Shown here piece by piece: positions 42,914 through 52,564 of a DNA stretch of 64,000 bases. Where the stretch lies: assembly GCA_007695115.1 (NCBI GenBank), contig REEK01000112.1:36895-100894 (forward strand), read 5' to 3'. The stretch's first letter is position 1. Each line of letters opens with the position of its first letter. The position numbers were made by a program, and so were the translations under genes. Under the pieces are notes generated by a model that was given only the letters and a program-made list of their open reading frames with translations, was not told the origin of the DNA and ran no database searches. This DNA is from Sphaerobacteraceae bacterium (lineage in GTDB: Bacteria > Chloroflexota > Chloroflexia > Thermomicrobiales > Thermomicrobiaceae).

Positions 42914-45277
42914 GTGACATTTTCGGCCCACCCTGAAGCTTCCGCGGAAACATCCAGCTCCAGCGCTGGCATCCCGGACGAAACCAGAATCACCCGGGCG
43001 CTACGGTCGGTCAGGCTCAACCACCTGATCTGGCTGATGATTCTGCTGCTCGCCGCGCTGAGTCGACTCTGGGATCTGGGCTCCCGGGCACTGCATCACG
43101 ACGAGAGCCTGCACACGTACTACTCCTGGGTCTTCTCCGAGGGCCTCGGATACGTCCACCATCCGATGATGCACGGGCCGTTTCTGTTTCACATCAACGC
43201 ACTAAGCTATCTACTCTTCGGAGACTCCGACTACACGTCCCGATTGACCGCCGCGGTGTTCGGGATCGTGCTGGTCATGCTCCCCTGGCTCTTGCGAGGG
43301 CGCGCCTTTCTGGGGATGTGGGGGGCGATGGCGACCTCGTCTCTGATCCTCGTGTCTCCATCGCTGCTTTACTACTCGCGATTCATCCGGCACGACATCT
43401 TCGCGATCGTCGGCGCCATGCTGCTCTTCATCGCCGTGGTCCGGTACCTGGAGAAACCGGCGTCGAGATGGATCATTCTGGCGGTTGCCTCGGTTGGTTT
43501 CGTAGTGACCACGCACGAGATCACATTCGTCAATCTGGCACTGCTTGCGGCGTTTACTGGAGCATTGATCGCCTGGCGGGTACTCCCGGCTGCGCTGGGT
43601 ATCGTCGCCGGATCGGTGATCCTGTTCCTCGTCGTTCGAGCGATCCTGAGTGCGGCCGGGGTCCAGTCGGTTCCCGAAATCCCCTGGGAAGACCCCGACA
43701 CTGGCCAGGTCATCGACTATCTCGCACGTTCGGTGATTCATCCGGTAATCGCCAGCGCTATCGCGATCGGGTTGCTGGCGCTGGTGGCAATCGCCTGGTT
43801 GCTGGAACGGCAACGCCCATCAGGTACCAGCAGGATCGACGGCACCCTGGGACTGGCAGATCCGGGTTCAACCGCCGGACGCTTCGCAACAGCGTTGCGA
43901 GACGGGCGAGCCTGGGGCATCGGCGCGATTATCGGTGGTTCGATCTTCGGGCTGCTCTACACCAGCATGTTCAGCAATATCGGAGGATTGGGCAGCGGAA
44001 CGCTGGGAGCCATCGGCTACTGGCTCGGCCAGCACGACGTCCAGCGAGGAGAGCAGCCATGGTTCTACTATCTGGTGCTGACTCCGCAGTACGAGTACCT
44101 GGCCGTCCTCGGCACGCTCAGCGTCAGCGCCGGTCTGGCCGTCTGGGCGTGGCGTCATCGACAGGAAAACCTCGAACAGCACCGGCGATTCATCACCCTT
44201 GCGCTGGCCGTCTGGTGGGCACTGGTGATGTTCCTCGTCCTCTCCTGGGCCGGGGAAAAGATGCCGTGGCTGATTGTCCATTTTCTGTTGCCGATGCTCA
44301 TCGTTACCGGCGGAGGAATCGGTCTGGTTTGCGAGTGGGTCGAGTCCCACAGTCGAGAATGGCGCCGTGAGCTGGCCGGGCGCGTGCTCCGATGGGGAGG
44401 GGCGATCGCTCTGCTGTTTGCCTCGAGCTTCCTGCTAATCAACTGGGCCTCGAGCGGCCCGTTCGTGGAGATCGAAGGGCAACTCCAGCGGACGATCCGG
44501 GACGACATCCCTGGTGGTTGGTGGATCGTCTTCATCCCGGCGATAGTCGCCATCGGATTGATCGTCGCCGCTGTGATTCGCTACGGATCCCGAAGCGGGC
44601 TGACCATCGCGAGTGCGGCGATTGGCTGTCTGCTCCTGGTGCTTCAGGTCAACGCAGGCTGGAACCTCAGCTACCGCGATGGCGACGTGCCTCGAGACAT
44701 GCTGATCTACGTTCAGACATCACCCGATCTCCACGAGGCCGTTGGACAACTGGAGCAGCTCTCTCACAAGCACACCGGAGGCATGGATCTCACTATCCAC
44801 TACAGTGGGGCGACTCAGTGGCCACTCAACTGGTATTTCCGCGATTTCGATCAACGGGTACTCTTTCACCAACTCGCCGAGGCTCCGACCGCGCCGGTGA
44901 TCATCATGGCCATCAATGAGGTTGGGGAGAGCGAGGCGGAACGCCTCGAGAACTACACCATGTACGAGATGCCGCTTAGATGGTGGATTCCGGAAGATCA
45001 GACCTACCGCGGGTTCGCGATTGCTCCCGAGGTTCGCACCGAGTGGCGACAGAACCTCCAGACCGACGATCCTCCGCCATACTCGATTTTCGATGTGATC
45101 GGGAGCATCGGACGCAGCGCTGCTTCTCTCCGCGATCCAGGACAGCAGGCGAGCCTGTTCCGATTGATCGTCCATCGGGAGCTCAGCGCGCCGATCGGTT
45201 CCTACACGATGCGAGTCTACGTTCACGACGATTACCGGCAGGATTTCGAGCGCATCCGATACGCTGATTCAGTCTGA
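42914..45277 (+). CDS. TIGR03663/Agl23-type PMT-superfamily membrane protein
   Basis: Product of 787 aa with about 12 membrane helices in the first 600 residues and a globular C-terminus. HHDESLHTYYSW (61-72) has the acidic pair of the GT-C/PMT glycosyltransferases in the first loop, and HHPMMHGPFLFHINALSYLLFGDSDYTSR is the signature I associate with TIGR03663 proteins (named for a flippase-associated role in archaea). It likely transfers or flips lipid-linked sugars. The GTG at 42914 is my choice, but the ribosome site is weak, and the frame opens at a GTG at 42851. The next gene starts 10 bases after its stop. Confidence 0.82.
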   Translation: MTFSAHPEASAETSSSSAGIPDETRITRALRSVRLNHLIWLMILLLAALSRLWDLGSRALHHDESLHTYYSWVFSEGLGYVHHPMMHGPFLFHINALSYLLFGDSDYTSRLTAAVFGIVLVMLPWLLRGRAFLGMWGAMATSSLILVSPSLLYYSRFIRHDIFAIVGAMLLFIAVVRYLEKPASRWIILAVASVGFVVTTHEITFVNLALLAAFTGALIAWRVLPAALGIVAGSVILFLVVRAILSAAGVQSVPEIPWEDPDTGQVIDYLARSVIHPVIASAIAIGLLALVAIAWLLERQRPSGTSRIDGTLGLADPGSTAGRFATALRDGRAWGIGAIIGGSIFGLLYTSMFSNIGGLGSGTLGAIGYWLGQHDVQRGEQPWFYYLVLTPQYEYLAVLGTLSVSAGLAVWAWRHRQENLEQHRRFITLALAVWWALVMFLVLSWAGEKMPWLIVHFLLPMLIVTGGGIGLVCEWVESHSREWRRELAGRVLRWGGAIALLFASSFLLINWASSGPFVEIEGQLQRTIRDDIPGGWWIVFIPAIVAIGLIVAAVIRYGSRSGLTIASAAIGCLLLVLQVNAGWNLSYRDGDVPRDMLIYVQTSPDLHEAVGQLEQLSHKHTGGMDLTIHYSGATQWPLNWYFRDFDQRVLFHQLAEAPTAPVIIMAINEVGESEAERLENYTMYEMPLRWWIPEDQTYRGFAIAPEVRTEWRQNLQTDDPPPYSIFDVIGSIGRSAASLRDPGQQASLFRLIVHRELSAPIGSYTMRVYVHDDYRQDFERIRYADSV

Positions 45278-45287
45278 CGGGAGAACC

Positions 45288-47186
45288 ATGCAGGATCAGG
45301 ATCGCCAGGCATCTGAACATCAGACAGCTCCGGAGCAATCGCTGCTGGAACGGAGCGTCGATCTGACGCGCTTGCCGTTCGAGGCCGTTGGCTGGCTGAT
45401 CGTGCTAACTCTCGGGTTCGGTATTCGATTGATCGGACTGAGCGCCTGGCCACTCTCGGCGGGGGAGACAGCAATCGCGAGTGATGCCTGGGCACTGGTT
45501 CAGGGGAATGATCTGTCTTCGGTTGCGGACGCTCATCCGGCACTGGTGCAACTCACCGCACTGATGCTCATGATGTTTGGCGATAGTGATCAGGTCGTCC
45601 GCCTCGTGCCGCTGCTCGGTAGTGCGGTGCTGATCGGAGCCCTGATCGGTCTGCGGCACTGGTTCGGCCAGATTCCGGCGCTCTGTATCGGGATCGTCTG
45701 GGCTGTCTCACCAGTGATGACGCTCAGTGCAATGCGTCTCGATAGTGGCGTGATTCTCATCGCCGCTGCTATGGTTGCCCTGATTCTGACGACGCTCACG
45801 AGCGTCGAGCCGACGTCCGGCCGGGCGGTGTTACTCGGCGTGACGGTCGCCATCGGCCTGACGGCCAGCCCGCTTGCCTGGCTGGTCCTTCCGATCACGA
45901 TTCTGCCCGCTATGCTGCTGATTGGCGACGCCCGACTCGGTGGGAAAGGCGCCTATGCAGCCGGCGGTTTTGGGATTGCCCTGATCGCGATCATCACCTG
46001 GTTCGGAATGAGGCCGCTGGCCATCTTCGACTTCTTCGCAGAGAGTATGCGCCAGCTTGGAGCCACCTATCTGTCCGGCACCGGCAGCACCTGGGAGGTC
46101 CCGCTCGTCGTCATGATCATCGATGAACCGCTGGTGGGACTGCTGGCGATCTCGGGCCTGGTGATGATCGTGGCTGGCTGGTCATCGAAAGCAGCCGTGC
46201 ATCCGGCGGTCTACTTCAGCTGCGTAGCCTGGGCAATTCCGATGTTCGCACTCGGCGTGCTGAGCGGATCCAGCGGACCGGAGCGTCATACGATCGGCGT
46301 CTTTCCACTGATCCTCGTTGCGGGCCTCGGCCTGGCAATGCTTGTCGAACGCGCCAGAGACACGGACTGGTCCCGGGGACGTCCCGCGATCTGGACGGCA
46401 GTCGGGCTGGCTCTCCTGGTGGCGATCTTCCGGTTCGGAGAACTACTGGCCGAGGGACCGGCTGGCGACACGCTCGGATGGATCATCAATGCCGCGATCG
46501 TAGGAATACTGATCGTTATCCCACTGGCATTTATCGCGATCCGTCTCTCCAGCGGTGGAGGCTGGCAACTGGTACCTGTGGGAGTGCTGGCGATTGCACT
46601 GATCGTCGCCGGCATCGGGATGCGGACATCGCTGATGCTGGCGGACACCAGTCAGGACCGTCCAGGCGAGATACTCATTGCCGGCAGCAGCACGACCGCC
46701 ATTCACGAGATCGACCACATGGTGAAGACATACAGTCGAGACATCACCCGATTCCAGCAAGACGTCCGTGATCCGGTTGGCGGGCACGGACTGGTGATCG
46801 TGGTTCACGAGGATCTCCGAGACCCGTTCGCCTGGTACTTCCGGAACATGCCGAATATGGTCGTCGTCCAGAATCCGGAGGACACCCCGTCTGAAGCCCT
46901 CCCAGATATGCTGTTCGTCCCTGATGAAGCATTCGATGAGTGGGAACCGGTAGCCACTGGGTATCCATCCCGGACGTACAACGTAGCCTGGCGAGCCCCG
47001 GGGCCACATCGCTCCGGAACGTATCAGGGGCTGCTGTTCTCCTCGATCAATCCACTAGACTACCCGGACATGGCCTCGTTTATCGTGCATCGACGCAGTC
47101 CGACGCTGTTGGAGACCGGATCGCCCGGCGCCGCGGTGATGTTCATGCGGGAAGATCATGCGGAAGTGCTCTGGAGAGGTCCGTAA
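45288..47186 (+). CDS. PMT-superfamily GT-C glycosyltransferase-like membrane protein
   Basis: Product of 632 aa with about 12 helices. The first loop AWPLSAGETAIASDAWALV has the single acidic residue position of GT-C enzymes, and VVRLVPLLGSAVLIGALIGL follows. A globular C-terminus starts near residue 455. Sequence similarity to its upstream neighbour is weak but the layout is the same, so they probably work as a pair in glycosylation of lipids or proteins. GGGAG precedes the ATG. Confidence 0.75.
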   Translation: MQDQDRQASEHQTAPEQSLLERSVDLTRLPFEAVGWLIVLTLGFGIRLIGLSAWPLSAGETAIASDAWALVQGNDLSSVADAHPALVQLTALMLMMFGDSDQVVRLVPLLGSAVLIGALIGLRHWFGQIPALCIGIVWAVSPVMTLSAMRLDSGVILIAAAMVALILTTLTSVEPTSGRAVLLGVTVAIGLTASPLAWLVLPITILPAMLLIGDARLGGKGAYAAGGFGIALIAIITWFGMRPLAIFDFFAESMRQLGATYLSGTGSTWEVPLVVMIIDEPLVGLLAISGLVMIVAGWSSKAAVHPAVYFSCVAWAIPMFALGVLSGSSGPERHTIGVFPLILVAGLGLAMLVERARDTDWSRGRPAIWTAVGLALLVAIFRFGELLAEGPAGDTLGWIINAAIVGILIVIPLAFIAIRLSSGGGWQLVPVGVLAIALIVAGIGMRTSLMLADTSQDRPGEILIAGSSTTAIHEIDHMVKTYSRDITRFQQDVRDPVGGHGLVIVVHEDLRDPFAWYFRNMPNMVVVQNPEDTPSEALPDMLFVPDEAFDEWEPVATGYPSRTYNVAWRAPGPHRSGTYQGLLFSSINPLDYPDMASFIVHRRSPTLLETGSPGAAVMFMREDHAEVLWRGP

Positions 47187-47193
47187 TCCGCGC

Positions 47194-47230
47194 AAAAAGG
47201 TACAGCGCCGATTGAAACAATCAGCGCTGT
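47194..47230 (-). terminator. Terminator of the receiver-domain gene
   Basis: ACAGCGC pairs with GCGCTGT and GATTG with CAATC around a short A-rich loop (47202-47230). On the minus strand it is followed by CTTTTTG (T5 at 47194-47198). It also lies 15 bases after the plus-strand glycosyltransferase gene. Confidence 0.8.
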
Positions 47231-47247
47231 GAACAGGATGGTTGGAG

Positions 47248-47649
47248 TTAGTAGGGTTGCAACTCCGGAGAACCCGAGTTATTCAGGTGAGCTACGGCAT
47301 CCATGAGTTCTGAAAGATTGAACGGCTTGGTTAGACAGATACTGGCGCCTGAAGCCTCCGCTTTTCGATGAACCTGAGGTACTGCCGACATCAGAATGGT
47401 CGGCGGTGAGCTCTTACCCCATCGGGTACCGAGCTCTTCAACAAGCTCCGATCCCATGCCATCTGGCAGTAGGAGGTCCGCGATAACGACATCCGGAAGC
47501 GCTTCTTCACACTCTCGCCGAGCGTCTCGAACAGTGGTAACTGATGTCACGCGGTAACCAGCGTCTGTCAGAATCCAGGCCAGAATCTCGGATATGGACG
47601 AGTCATCCTCCAGAACGAGTATGTGTTTCTTCTCTGTACTGCGTTCCAT
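47248..47649 (-). CDS. Stand-alone response regulator receiver protein
   Basis: Product of 133 aa, one REC domain only. The acidic pocket is E14-D15-D16, the phospho-acceptor D58 lies in VVIADLLLPDG, the switch serine is S88 in ILMSA, and the lysine is K108 in LTKPF. There is no output domain and no histidine kinase nearby. ATG at 47649 starts close to the domain and has AAGGG upstream. The frame extends to an ATG at 47739 with no domain support. Target unknown. Confidence 0.9.
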   Translation of the reverse strand: MERSTEKKHILVLEDDSSISEILAWILTDAGYRVTSVTTVRDARRECEEALPDVVIADLLLPDGMGSELVEELGTRWGKSSPPTILMSAVPQVHRKAEASGASICLTKPFNLSELMDAVAHLNNSGSPELQPY

Positions 47650-47837
47650 AACTGGACAGGCCCTTACCGGTGGGTCGTTCGTGGATCGAAACTCTCTCTG
47701 CTTAAACAGTTCGCTGCGCCTGTTTCGCGCTACCGTCATAACGCAGAAAGCGTGCCGGGGTACTGAAGACTTTCCAGACTACTCGCTTCTCACATCCCGC
47801 GCGACTGGGTATCGATGGTCGTATTCTTGCTCTATTG

Positions 47838-47876
47838 CGGCAAAGACGATAATCGAGGACCACATCGTCTTTGCCG
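47838..47876 (+). repeat. 13-bp perfect inverted repeat upstream of dxs
   Basis: CGGCAAAGACGAT (47838-47850) and its exact complement (47864-47876) flank a 13-nt spacer. It lies about 35 bases upstream of the dxs -35 box, with no T-run on either side, so it is more likely an operator or recombination relic than a terminator. The rest of the 47650-48001 gap holds no gene I can support. Confidence 0.7.
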
Positions 47877-47909
47877 TGCAGGTTATGATTAGTGCTGAAC
47901 TCGGGTCGA

Positions 47910-47938
47910 TTGACGCCCCGAAAAGGCGCTGATACGAT
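47910..47938 (+). promoter_or_regulatory. Promoter of dxs
   Basis: TTGACG (47910-47915), 17-base spacer, TACGAT (47933-47938). The predicted start lies near 47945, about 57 bases before the dxs ATG. Confidence 0.72.
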
Positions 47939-48001
47939 TCGCTAGCCCGTCTCTAACGAACCATCAGGGCATTTCCATTTCTCCCGCCTGGAGGACCATG
48001 T

Positions 48002-49873
48002 ATGCATTTGGATGACATCAAACAGCCGGCGCAGATCAAACAGCTCTCTGATCAGCAACTCGATGATCTGGCAGCCGAGATCCGCCAGCGCATCATGGAT
48101 GTCGTAGCCGGCCAGACTGGCGGACACTTTGCATCCAACCTTGGCTCAGTAGAGCTCACCCTTGCACTCCACTATGTGTTCGATTCCCCGCACGACAAGA
48201 TCATCTGGGATGTTGGCCACCAGGCCTATCCCCACAAGCTGCTCACCGGTCGGCTCGACCGCTTCGACACGATCCGGCAGTACAGGGGACTGAGTGGCTT
48301 TCTCCAGCGTGAAGAGAGCGAGCACGATCAGTTTGGTGCCGGACACGCCAGCACGTCAGTTTCGGCTGCACTCGGAATGGCGATGGCCGGGAAGCTGAGC
48401 GGCAACGACTTTCACTCGATCGCCGTCATCGGTGATGGCGCGCTGACCGGTGGGATGTCCTACGAAGCGCTGAACAACGCCGGCAACCTGAAGGTCCCCC
48501 TGCTGGTGGTGCTCAACGACAACGAGATGTCTATTGCCCCGAATGTGGGCGCGCTCCCAACCTACCTCTCGCGGGTTCGGACGGACGAGCGCTATACCTA
48601 TGCAAAGCATGAGATCGAACGCTTCCTGCAGCGGATGCCGCAGGGTGATCGATTGCTCGACATGGGCAAACGCATGAAGGACGGTCTCAAAGAGGTCGTC
48701 TACCACACGATGATCTGGGAAGAGCTCGGGTTCACCTACATCGGCCCGATCGACGGACATGATGTTCACCAGTTGATCGAAACGTTCGAGCAGGTCAAAG
48801 ACATTGAGGGACCTGTATTCGTTCATGCGGTGACCACCAAAGGCAAAGGCTATCAGCCAGCCGAAGATGATCCGTTCAAACACCATGCGGCCTCGATCAA
48901 GGTTCCCGGAGCACCGCCGTCTCCACCGAAGTACCAGGACGTGTTTGGCGATGCGCTGACCGAACTGGCGAACGAGGACGACAAGATCGTCGCAATCACC
49001 GCCGCCATGCCAGACGGCACGGGTCTGCTCAACTTCGAGAAAACACATCCGGATCGATTCTTCGATGTCGGCATTGCCGAGCAACACGGGGTGACGTTTG
49101 CGGCCGGACTGGCAACCCAGGGCTACAAGCCAGTGGCTGCTATCTATTCGACATTCCTGCAGCGAGCCTATGATCAGATCGTGCATGACGTCTGCATCCA
49201 GAACCTGCCGGTCGCGTTTGCGCTCGATCGCGCCGGCCTCGTCGGTGACGACGGTCGCACCCACCACGGATTGTTCGATTTTGCCTACCTCCGGTGCCTC
49301 CCGAATATGGTGGTGATGGCTCCGAAAGATGAGGACGAACTCCGTCATATGACGAAGACCGCGGTCGAGTACCAGGACGGCCCGATCGCGTTCCGTTACC
49401 CACGGGGCTCCGGTGCTGGCGTCTCGATGGCGGGCCCAGTCCACACGCTGCCGATTGGCAAGGGTGAGATCATCCGTGAAGGTACCGATCTGACAATCGC
49501 GGCCATCGGCGCTATGGTGCTGACGGCAGAGCGTGCTGCCGAGATGCTGGCCGAGCAGGGAATCTCCGCCACCGTGATCAACGCCCGTTTCGTCAAGCCG
49601 CTGGATGAAGAGTTGATTCTCGCCAGTGTTGGCAAGACCGGCAATCTGATCACGATCGAGGAAGCGATGCTGCACGGCGGTTTCGGGTCAGCAGTGCTCG
49701 AACTCCTCTCCCGGGAGCATGTGAACGTTCCCACAGACTGCATCGGCATTCCGGATCGTATCTTCGATCACGGTCCACAGCAGCAGCTTCGGCAGGATGC
49801 CGGCCTCGATGCCGAATCGCTGGTGGCTCGAGCACACGCCCTGCTGGAACCCGCCTCGGTGCCAGCTTCGTAG
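48002..49873 (+). CDS. dxs: 1-Deoxy-D-xylulose-5-phosphate synthase
   Basis: First enzyme of the MEP isoprenoid pathway, TPP-dependent; 623 aa. The N-terminus has GGHFASNLGSVELTLALHYV and DVGHQAYPHKLLTGR. The TPP motif GDGALTGGMSYEALNNAG begins near residue 144, the transketolase-like half has GIAEQHGVTFAAGLA, and AFALDRAGLVGDDGRTHHG follows. GGAGG precedes the ATG. A short hairpin separates it from rsmG. Confidence 0.97.
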   Translation: MHLDDIKQPAQIKQLSDQQLDDLAAEIRQRIMDVVAGQTGGHFASNLGSVELTLALHYVFDSPHDKIIWDVGHQAYPHKLLTGRLDRFDTIRQYRGLSGFLQREESEHDQFGAGHASTSVSAALGMAMAGKLSGNDFHSIAVIGDGALTGGMSYEALNNAGNLKVPLLVVLNDNEMSIAPNVGALPTYLSRVRTDERYTYAKHEIERFLQRMPQGDRLLDMGKRMKDGLKEVVYHTMIWEELGFTYIGPIDGHDVHQLIETFEQVKDIEGPVFVHAVTTKGKGYQPAEDDPFKHHAASIKVPGAPPSPPKYQDVFGDALTELANEDDKIVAITAAMPDGTGLLNFEKTHPDRFFDVGIAEQHGVTFAAGLATQGYKPVAAIYSTFLQRAYDQIVHDVCIQNLPVAFALDRAGLVGDDGRTHHGLFDFAYLRCLPNMVVMAPKDEDELRHMTKTAVEYQDGPIAFRYPRGSGAGVSMAGPVHTLPIGKGEIIREGTDLTIAAIGAMVLTAERAAEMLAEQGISATVINARFVKPLDEELILASVGKTGNLITIEEAMLHGGFGSAVLELLSREHVNVPTDCIGIPDRIFDHGPQQQLRQDAGLDAESLVARAHALLEPASVPAS

Positions 49874-49915
49874 GCAATCGGCGCCGCAGAAAACTATGTC
49901 ATGATGCTGAGCTGG

Positions 49916-49943
49916 CCGCGTGGATCTTCACGCGGTCAGTTTT
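49916..49943 (+). terminator. Weak terminator between dxs and rsmG
   Basis: CCGCGTG pairs with CACGCGG around GATCTT, followed by TCAG and four T. The stem is short and the T-run brief, so it may only reduce readthrough into rsmG. Confidence 0.55.
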
Positions 49944-49963
49944 CTGAGATCGGAACACACCCC

Positions 49964-50698
49964 ATGTCGCAGCTCGATACGCTGGTTCGGATTTGTGCGG
50001 AGATGGAGCTCGAGCTCCCCGAAGAGACGATCGACAAGCTCGACGCGTTTCGCTCACTACTCATCGAGTACAACCAGCACACGAATCTGACGGCGATTCG
50101 CGATCCACTCGAGATCGAGATCAAGCTGCTGGCCGATTCACTGGCGCTGCTGCCACTGATTCAAGCTGAGATGCTGCGAAACGGGCGAGAGGCCGGCACC
50201 GTGATCGATCTCGGAACCGGGGCCGGATTCCCCGGCCTCCCGCTGGCAATCGCCAACCCGGCGCTGCATGTCACCCTCGTTGATGCGACCCGCAAGAAAG
50301 TCAACTTCATCGAGCATGTGGGGCAGGAACTTCGCCTGACGAACATCGCCCCGATTCATGCCCGCAGCGAAGAAGTCGCCCACAACGCCGAGTTCCGGGA
50401 GCAATTCGACATCGTCACCGCCCGGGCCGTGGCATCGATGCCGGCTCTTGTGGAGCTCTGTCTGCCATTCCTGCGGATCGATGGGCTGGCACTATTGACG
50501 AAGGGGCGCTCAATCAGCGACGAAGTTTCCGACGCCCGCAAGGCGCTGGACATCCTCGGTGGTGATCTATTCGACATCTGGGAGCCAGACGTGCTGGAAC
50601 TGGACAATACCTCGATCGTTCAGCTTCGCAAGTTCAAAGCGTCACCCAGCCAATATCCCCGCTCGCCGGGAACTCCGGCCAACAATCCGATCCGCTAA
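49964..50698 (+). CDS. rsmG: 16S rRNA (guanine527-N7)-methyltransferase
   Basis: SAM-dependent rRNA methylase of 244 aa. The SAM loop is DLGTGAGFPGLPLA from residue 82, NLTAIRDPLEIEIKLLADSL is the conserved N-terminal segment, and VTARAVASMPALVELCLPFL is in the C-terminal half. The ATG at 49964 starts at MSQLDTL. An earlier ATG at 49901 would run through the terminator hairpin, so I reject it. The usual mnmG and parA neighbours are absent. Confidence 0.92.
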   Translation: MSQLDTLVRICAEMELELPEETIDKLDAFRSLLIEYNQHTNLTAIRDPLEIEIKLLADSLALLPLIQAEMLRNGREAGTVIDLGTGAGFPGLPLAIANPALHVTLVDATRKKVNFIEHVGQELRLTNIAPIHARSEEVAHNAEFREQFDIVTARAVASMPALVELCLPFLRIDGLALLTKGRSISDEVSDARKALDILGGDLFDIWEPDVLELDNTSIVQLRKFKASPSQYPRSPGTPANNPIR

Positions 50699-50755
50699 TG
50701 TCGCACCACTCCAGGCATTCTGCTATTCTTTCGAGCATCTGATCACGTAGCGAGT

Positions 50756-50847
50756 CAGTGAAGCGATATCCGGCGAAACCGGGTGCAAGGGCGGATGGCG
50801 ATCACTGTCGATCGATGTCGTCTCCCTGTATCCTGAATCGCTTCCAC
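50756..50847 (+). promoter_or_regulatory. Unassigned structured leader before malate synthase
   Basis: GTGAAGCGAT (50758-50767) pairs with ATCGCTTC-CAC (50837-50847) over 10 bp with one bulged C. Inside lies a CCGG-CGAAA-CCGG hairpin and a CGATC/GATCG hairpin. An alternative pairing CAGTG (50756-50760) with CACTG (50803-50807) competes with the outer stem. Two mutually exclusive folds in a 196-base leader look like a riboswitch or attenuator. I could not match it to a known class. Confidence 0.4.
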
Positions 50848-50893
50848 ATTCCGTTTCCCTCTTCAACGATGAAGAGTCTGGAAGGAGCACGAC

Positions 50894-52468
50894 ATGTCTG
50901 AAGACCATGGAATTCAGGTCTCCGGCGATCTCAGCGGCCAACGTGCCGAAATTCTCACCCCGGCAGCACAGGCCTTTCTCGGCTCACTGCATCGAAATTT
51001 CAATGAGCGGCGCAAGCAGCTACTCGGCGCCCGGGCCGATCGGCAACGAGGAATCGATCTCGGGGAGAACCCGGGATTTCCGGTCGAGACAGCCGAGGTT
51101 CGTGCCGGAGACTGGACCGTTGCCCCGGCACCTCCGGGTCTGCAGGACCGTCGAGCCGAAATCACCGGCCCGGTTGACCGGAAGATGATCATCAACGCTC
51201 TCAACTCCGGTGCCCGCGTCTTCATGGCCGATTTCGAAGACGCCACCTCACCAACCTGGGCGAATCTGATCGACGGGCAAGTCAACCTCTTCGAGGCAAT
51301 CCGCCGCACCATCGAACTCCAGAATCCGGATGGACGGCTGTATAGCCTGAACGACGAAATCGCGACCTTGATCGTCCGGCCCCGGGGCTGGCATCTCCCC
51401 GAGCGCCACATCCTGGTCGATGGCGAGCCGATGTCCGGCAGTCTCGTCGATTTCGGTCTGTATTTCTTCCACAACGCCAGGGAACTCCTCAATCGCGGCA
51501 GCGGACCCTACTTCTACCTGCCGAAACTGGAGAGCTACTTCGAAGCCCGGCTCTGGAACGATGTCTTCCGATTCGCACAAAACGAGCTCGGCATCCGGGT
51601 CGGCACGATCCGGGCGACGGTGTTGATCGAAACGATAACCGCCGCACTGGAAATGGATGAGATCCTCTACGAGCTGCGGGAACACGCCTCAGGCCTGAAC
51701 GCTGGCCGGTGGGACTACATCTTCAGCGCCATCAAGAAGTTCAAAACCCGGGATACCACGGTCCTGCCGGATCGGGCTCAGGTTACGATGACTGTCCCGT
51801 TCATGCGCGCCTACACCGAGCTACTGGTCAAGACCTGCCACCGGCGCGGCGCTCACGCGATGGGTGGCATGGCCGCATTCATCCCAAGTCGCGATCCGGC
51901 AATCAACGAGACAGCAATGAAGGCCGTGCGCGGTGACAAGGAACGCGAAGCAAGCGACGGATTCGACGGCACCTGGCTAGCGCACCCTGCGTCGATCCCG
52001 CTCGCGATGGAGGCATTCGGCGCCGTGCTCGGCGACAAACCGAACCAGAAAGACCGTCAACGAGACGACGTTCATGTCACCGCGGAACAGATCATCGACA
52101 TCGGCGTGCCCGGCGGAACGATCACCGAAGCCGGCGTTCGCGGGAACATCAGTGTTGCCCTGCAATACATCAACGCCTGGTTGAACGGCACAGGAGCCGC
52201 GGCGATCAACAACCTGATGGAAGATGCGGCAACCGCCGAAATCGCGCGGGCGCAGCTCTGGCAGTGGATCCGGAACAAAGCCCAGCTCAATGAAGGCCCA
52301 GTGATGACCCGGGAGTTGTATCAGCAGTTCCACACCGAAGAGCTCGAGAAACTGGGCGGCTCATCGACCGAACGTTATGGGGACGCCGCACGGATTCTCA
52401 ACGACCTCGTACTCGGAGATGAATTCGTCGAATTTCTCACCCTTCCGGCGCTGGAGATACTGGAGTAG
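50894..52468 (+). CDS. aceB: Malate synthase A
   Basis: Condenses glyoxylate with acetyl-CoA in the glyoxylate bypass; 524 aa, the size of the short (A) isoform. Segments: [60 protein letters not shown], and [17 protein letters not shown] with the catalytic acid region. The C-terminal part carries [13 protein letters not shown] and [27 protein letters not shown] precedes the ATG, with a small CTCTTC/GAAGAG hairpin just upstream. Isocitrate lyase is not in the window. Confidence 0.96.
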   Translation: MSEDHGIQVSGDLSGQRAEILTPAAQAFLGSLHRNFNERRKQLLGARADRQRGIDLGENPGFPVETAEVRAGDWTVAPAPPGLQDRRAEITGPVDRKMIINALNSGARVFMADFEDATSPTWANLIDGQVNLFEAIRRTIELQNPDGRLYSLNDEIATLIVRPRGWHLPERHILVDGEPMSGSLVDFGLYFFHNARELLNRGSGPYFYLPKLESYFEARLWNDVFRFAQNELGIRVGTIRATVLIETITAALEMDEILYELREHASGLNAGRWDYIFSAIKKFKTRDTTVLPDRAQVTMTVPFMRAYTELLVKTCHRRGAHAMGGMAAFIPSRDPAINETAMKAVRGDKEREASDGFDGTWLAHPASIPLAMEAFGAVLGDKPNQKDRQRDDVHVTAEQIIDIGVPGGTITEAGVRGNISVALQYINAWLNGTGAAAINNLMEDAATAEIARAQLWQWIRNKAQLNEGPVMTRELYQQFHTEELEKLGGSSTERYGDAARILNDLVLGDEFVEFLTLPALEILE

Positions 52469-52527
52469 CGGAAGGTTCGTCGCTCAGAAATCACTCCCGG
52501 AGACTGGCCAGCCAGGGGGAGCCTGGT

Positions 52528-52556
52528 TTGACGGGTCACTGCTGAGGTGCTATAGT
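52528..52556 (+). promoter_or_regulatory. Promoter of rpsP-khpA-rimM
   Basis: TTGACG (52528-52533), 17-base spacer, TATAGT (52551-52556). Predicted start near 52563, just before the palindrome at 52565-52583. Confidence 0.8.
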
Positions 52557-52564
52557 CATTCGGT

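Noticed and set aside
48356..49675. 439-codon open frame on the minus strand
   Set aside because: Antisense to dxs; no plausible start signals or domains.
50756..50847. Cobalamin riboswitch before aceB
   Set aside because: GGTGCAA and CACTGT fragments are suggestive, but the B12 box is missing and the spacing does not fit.
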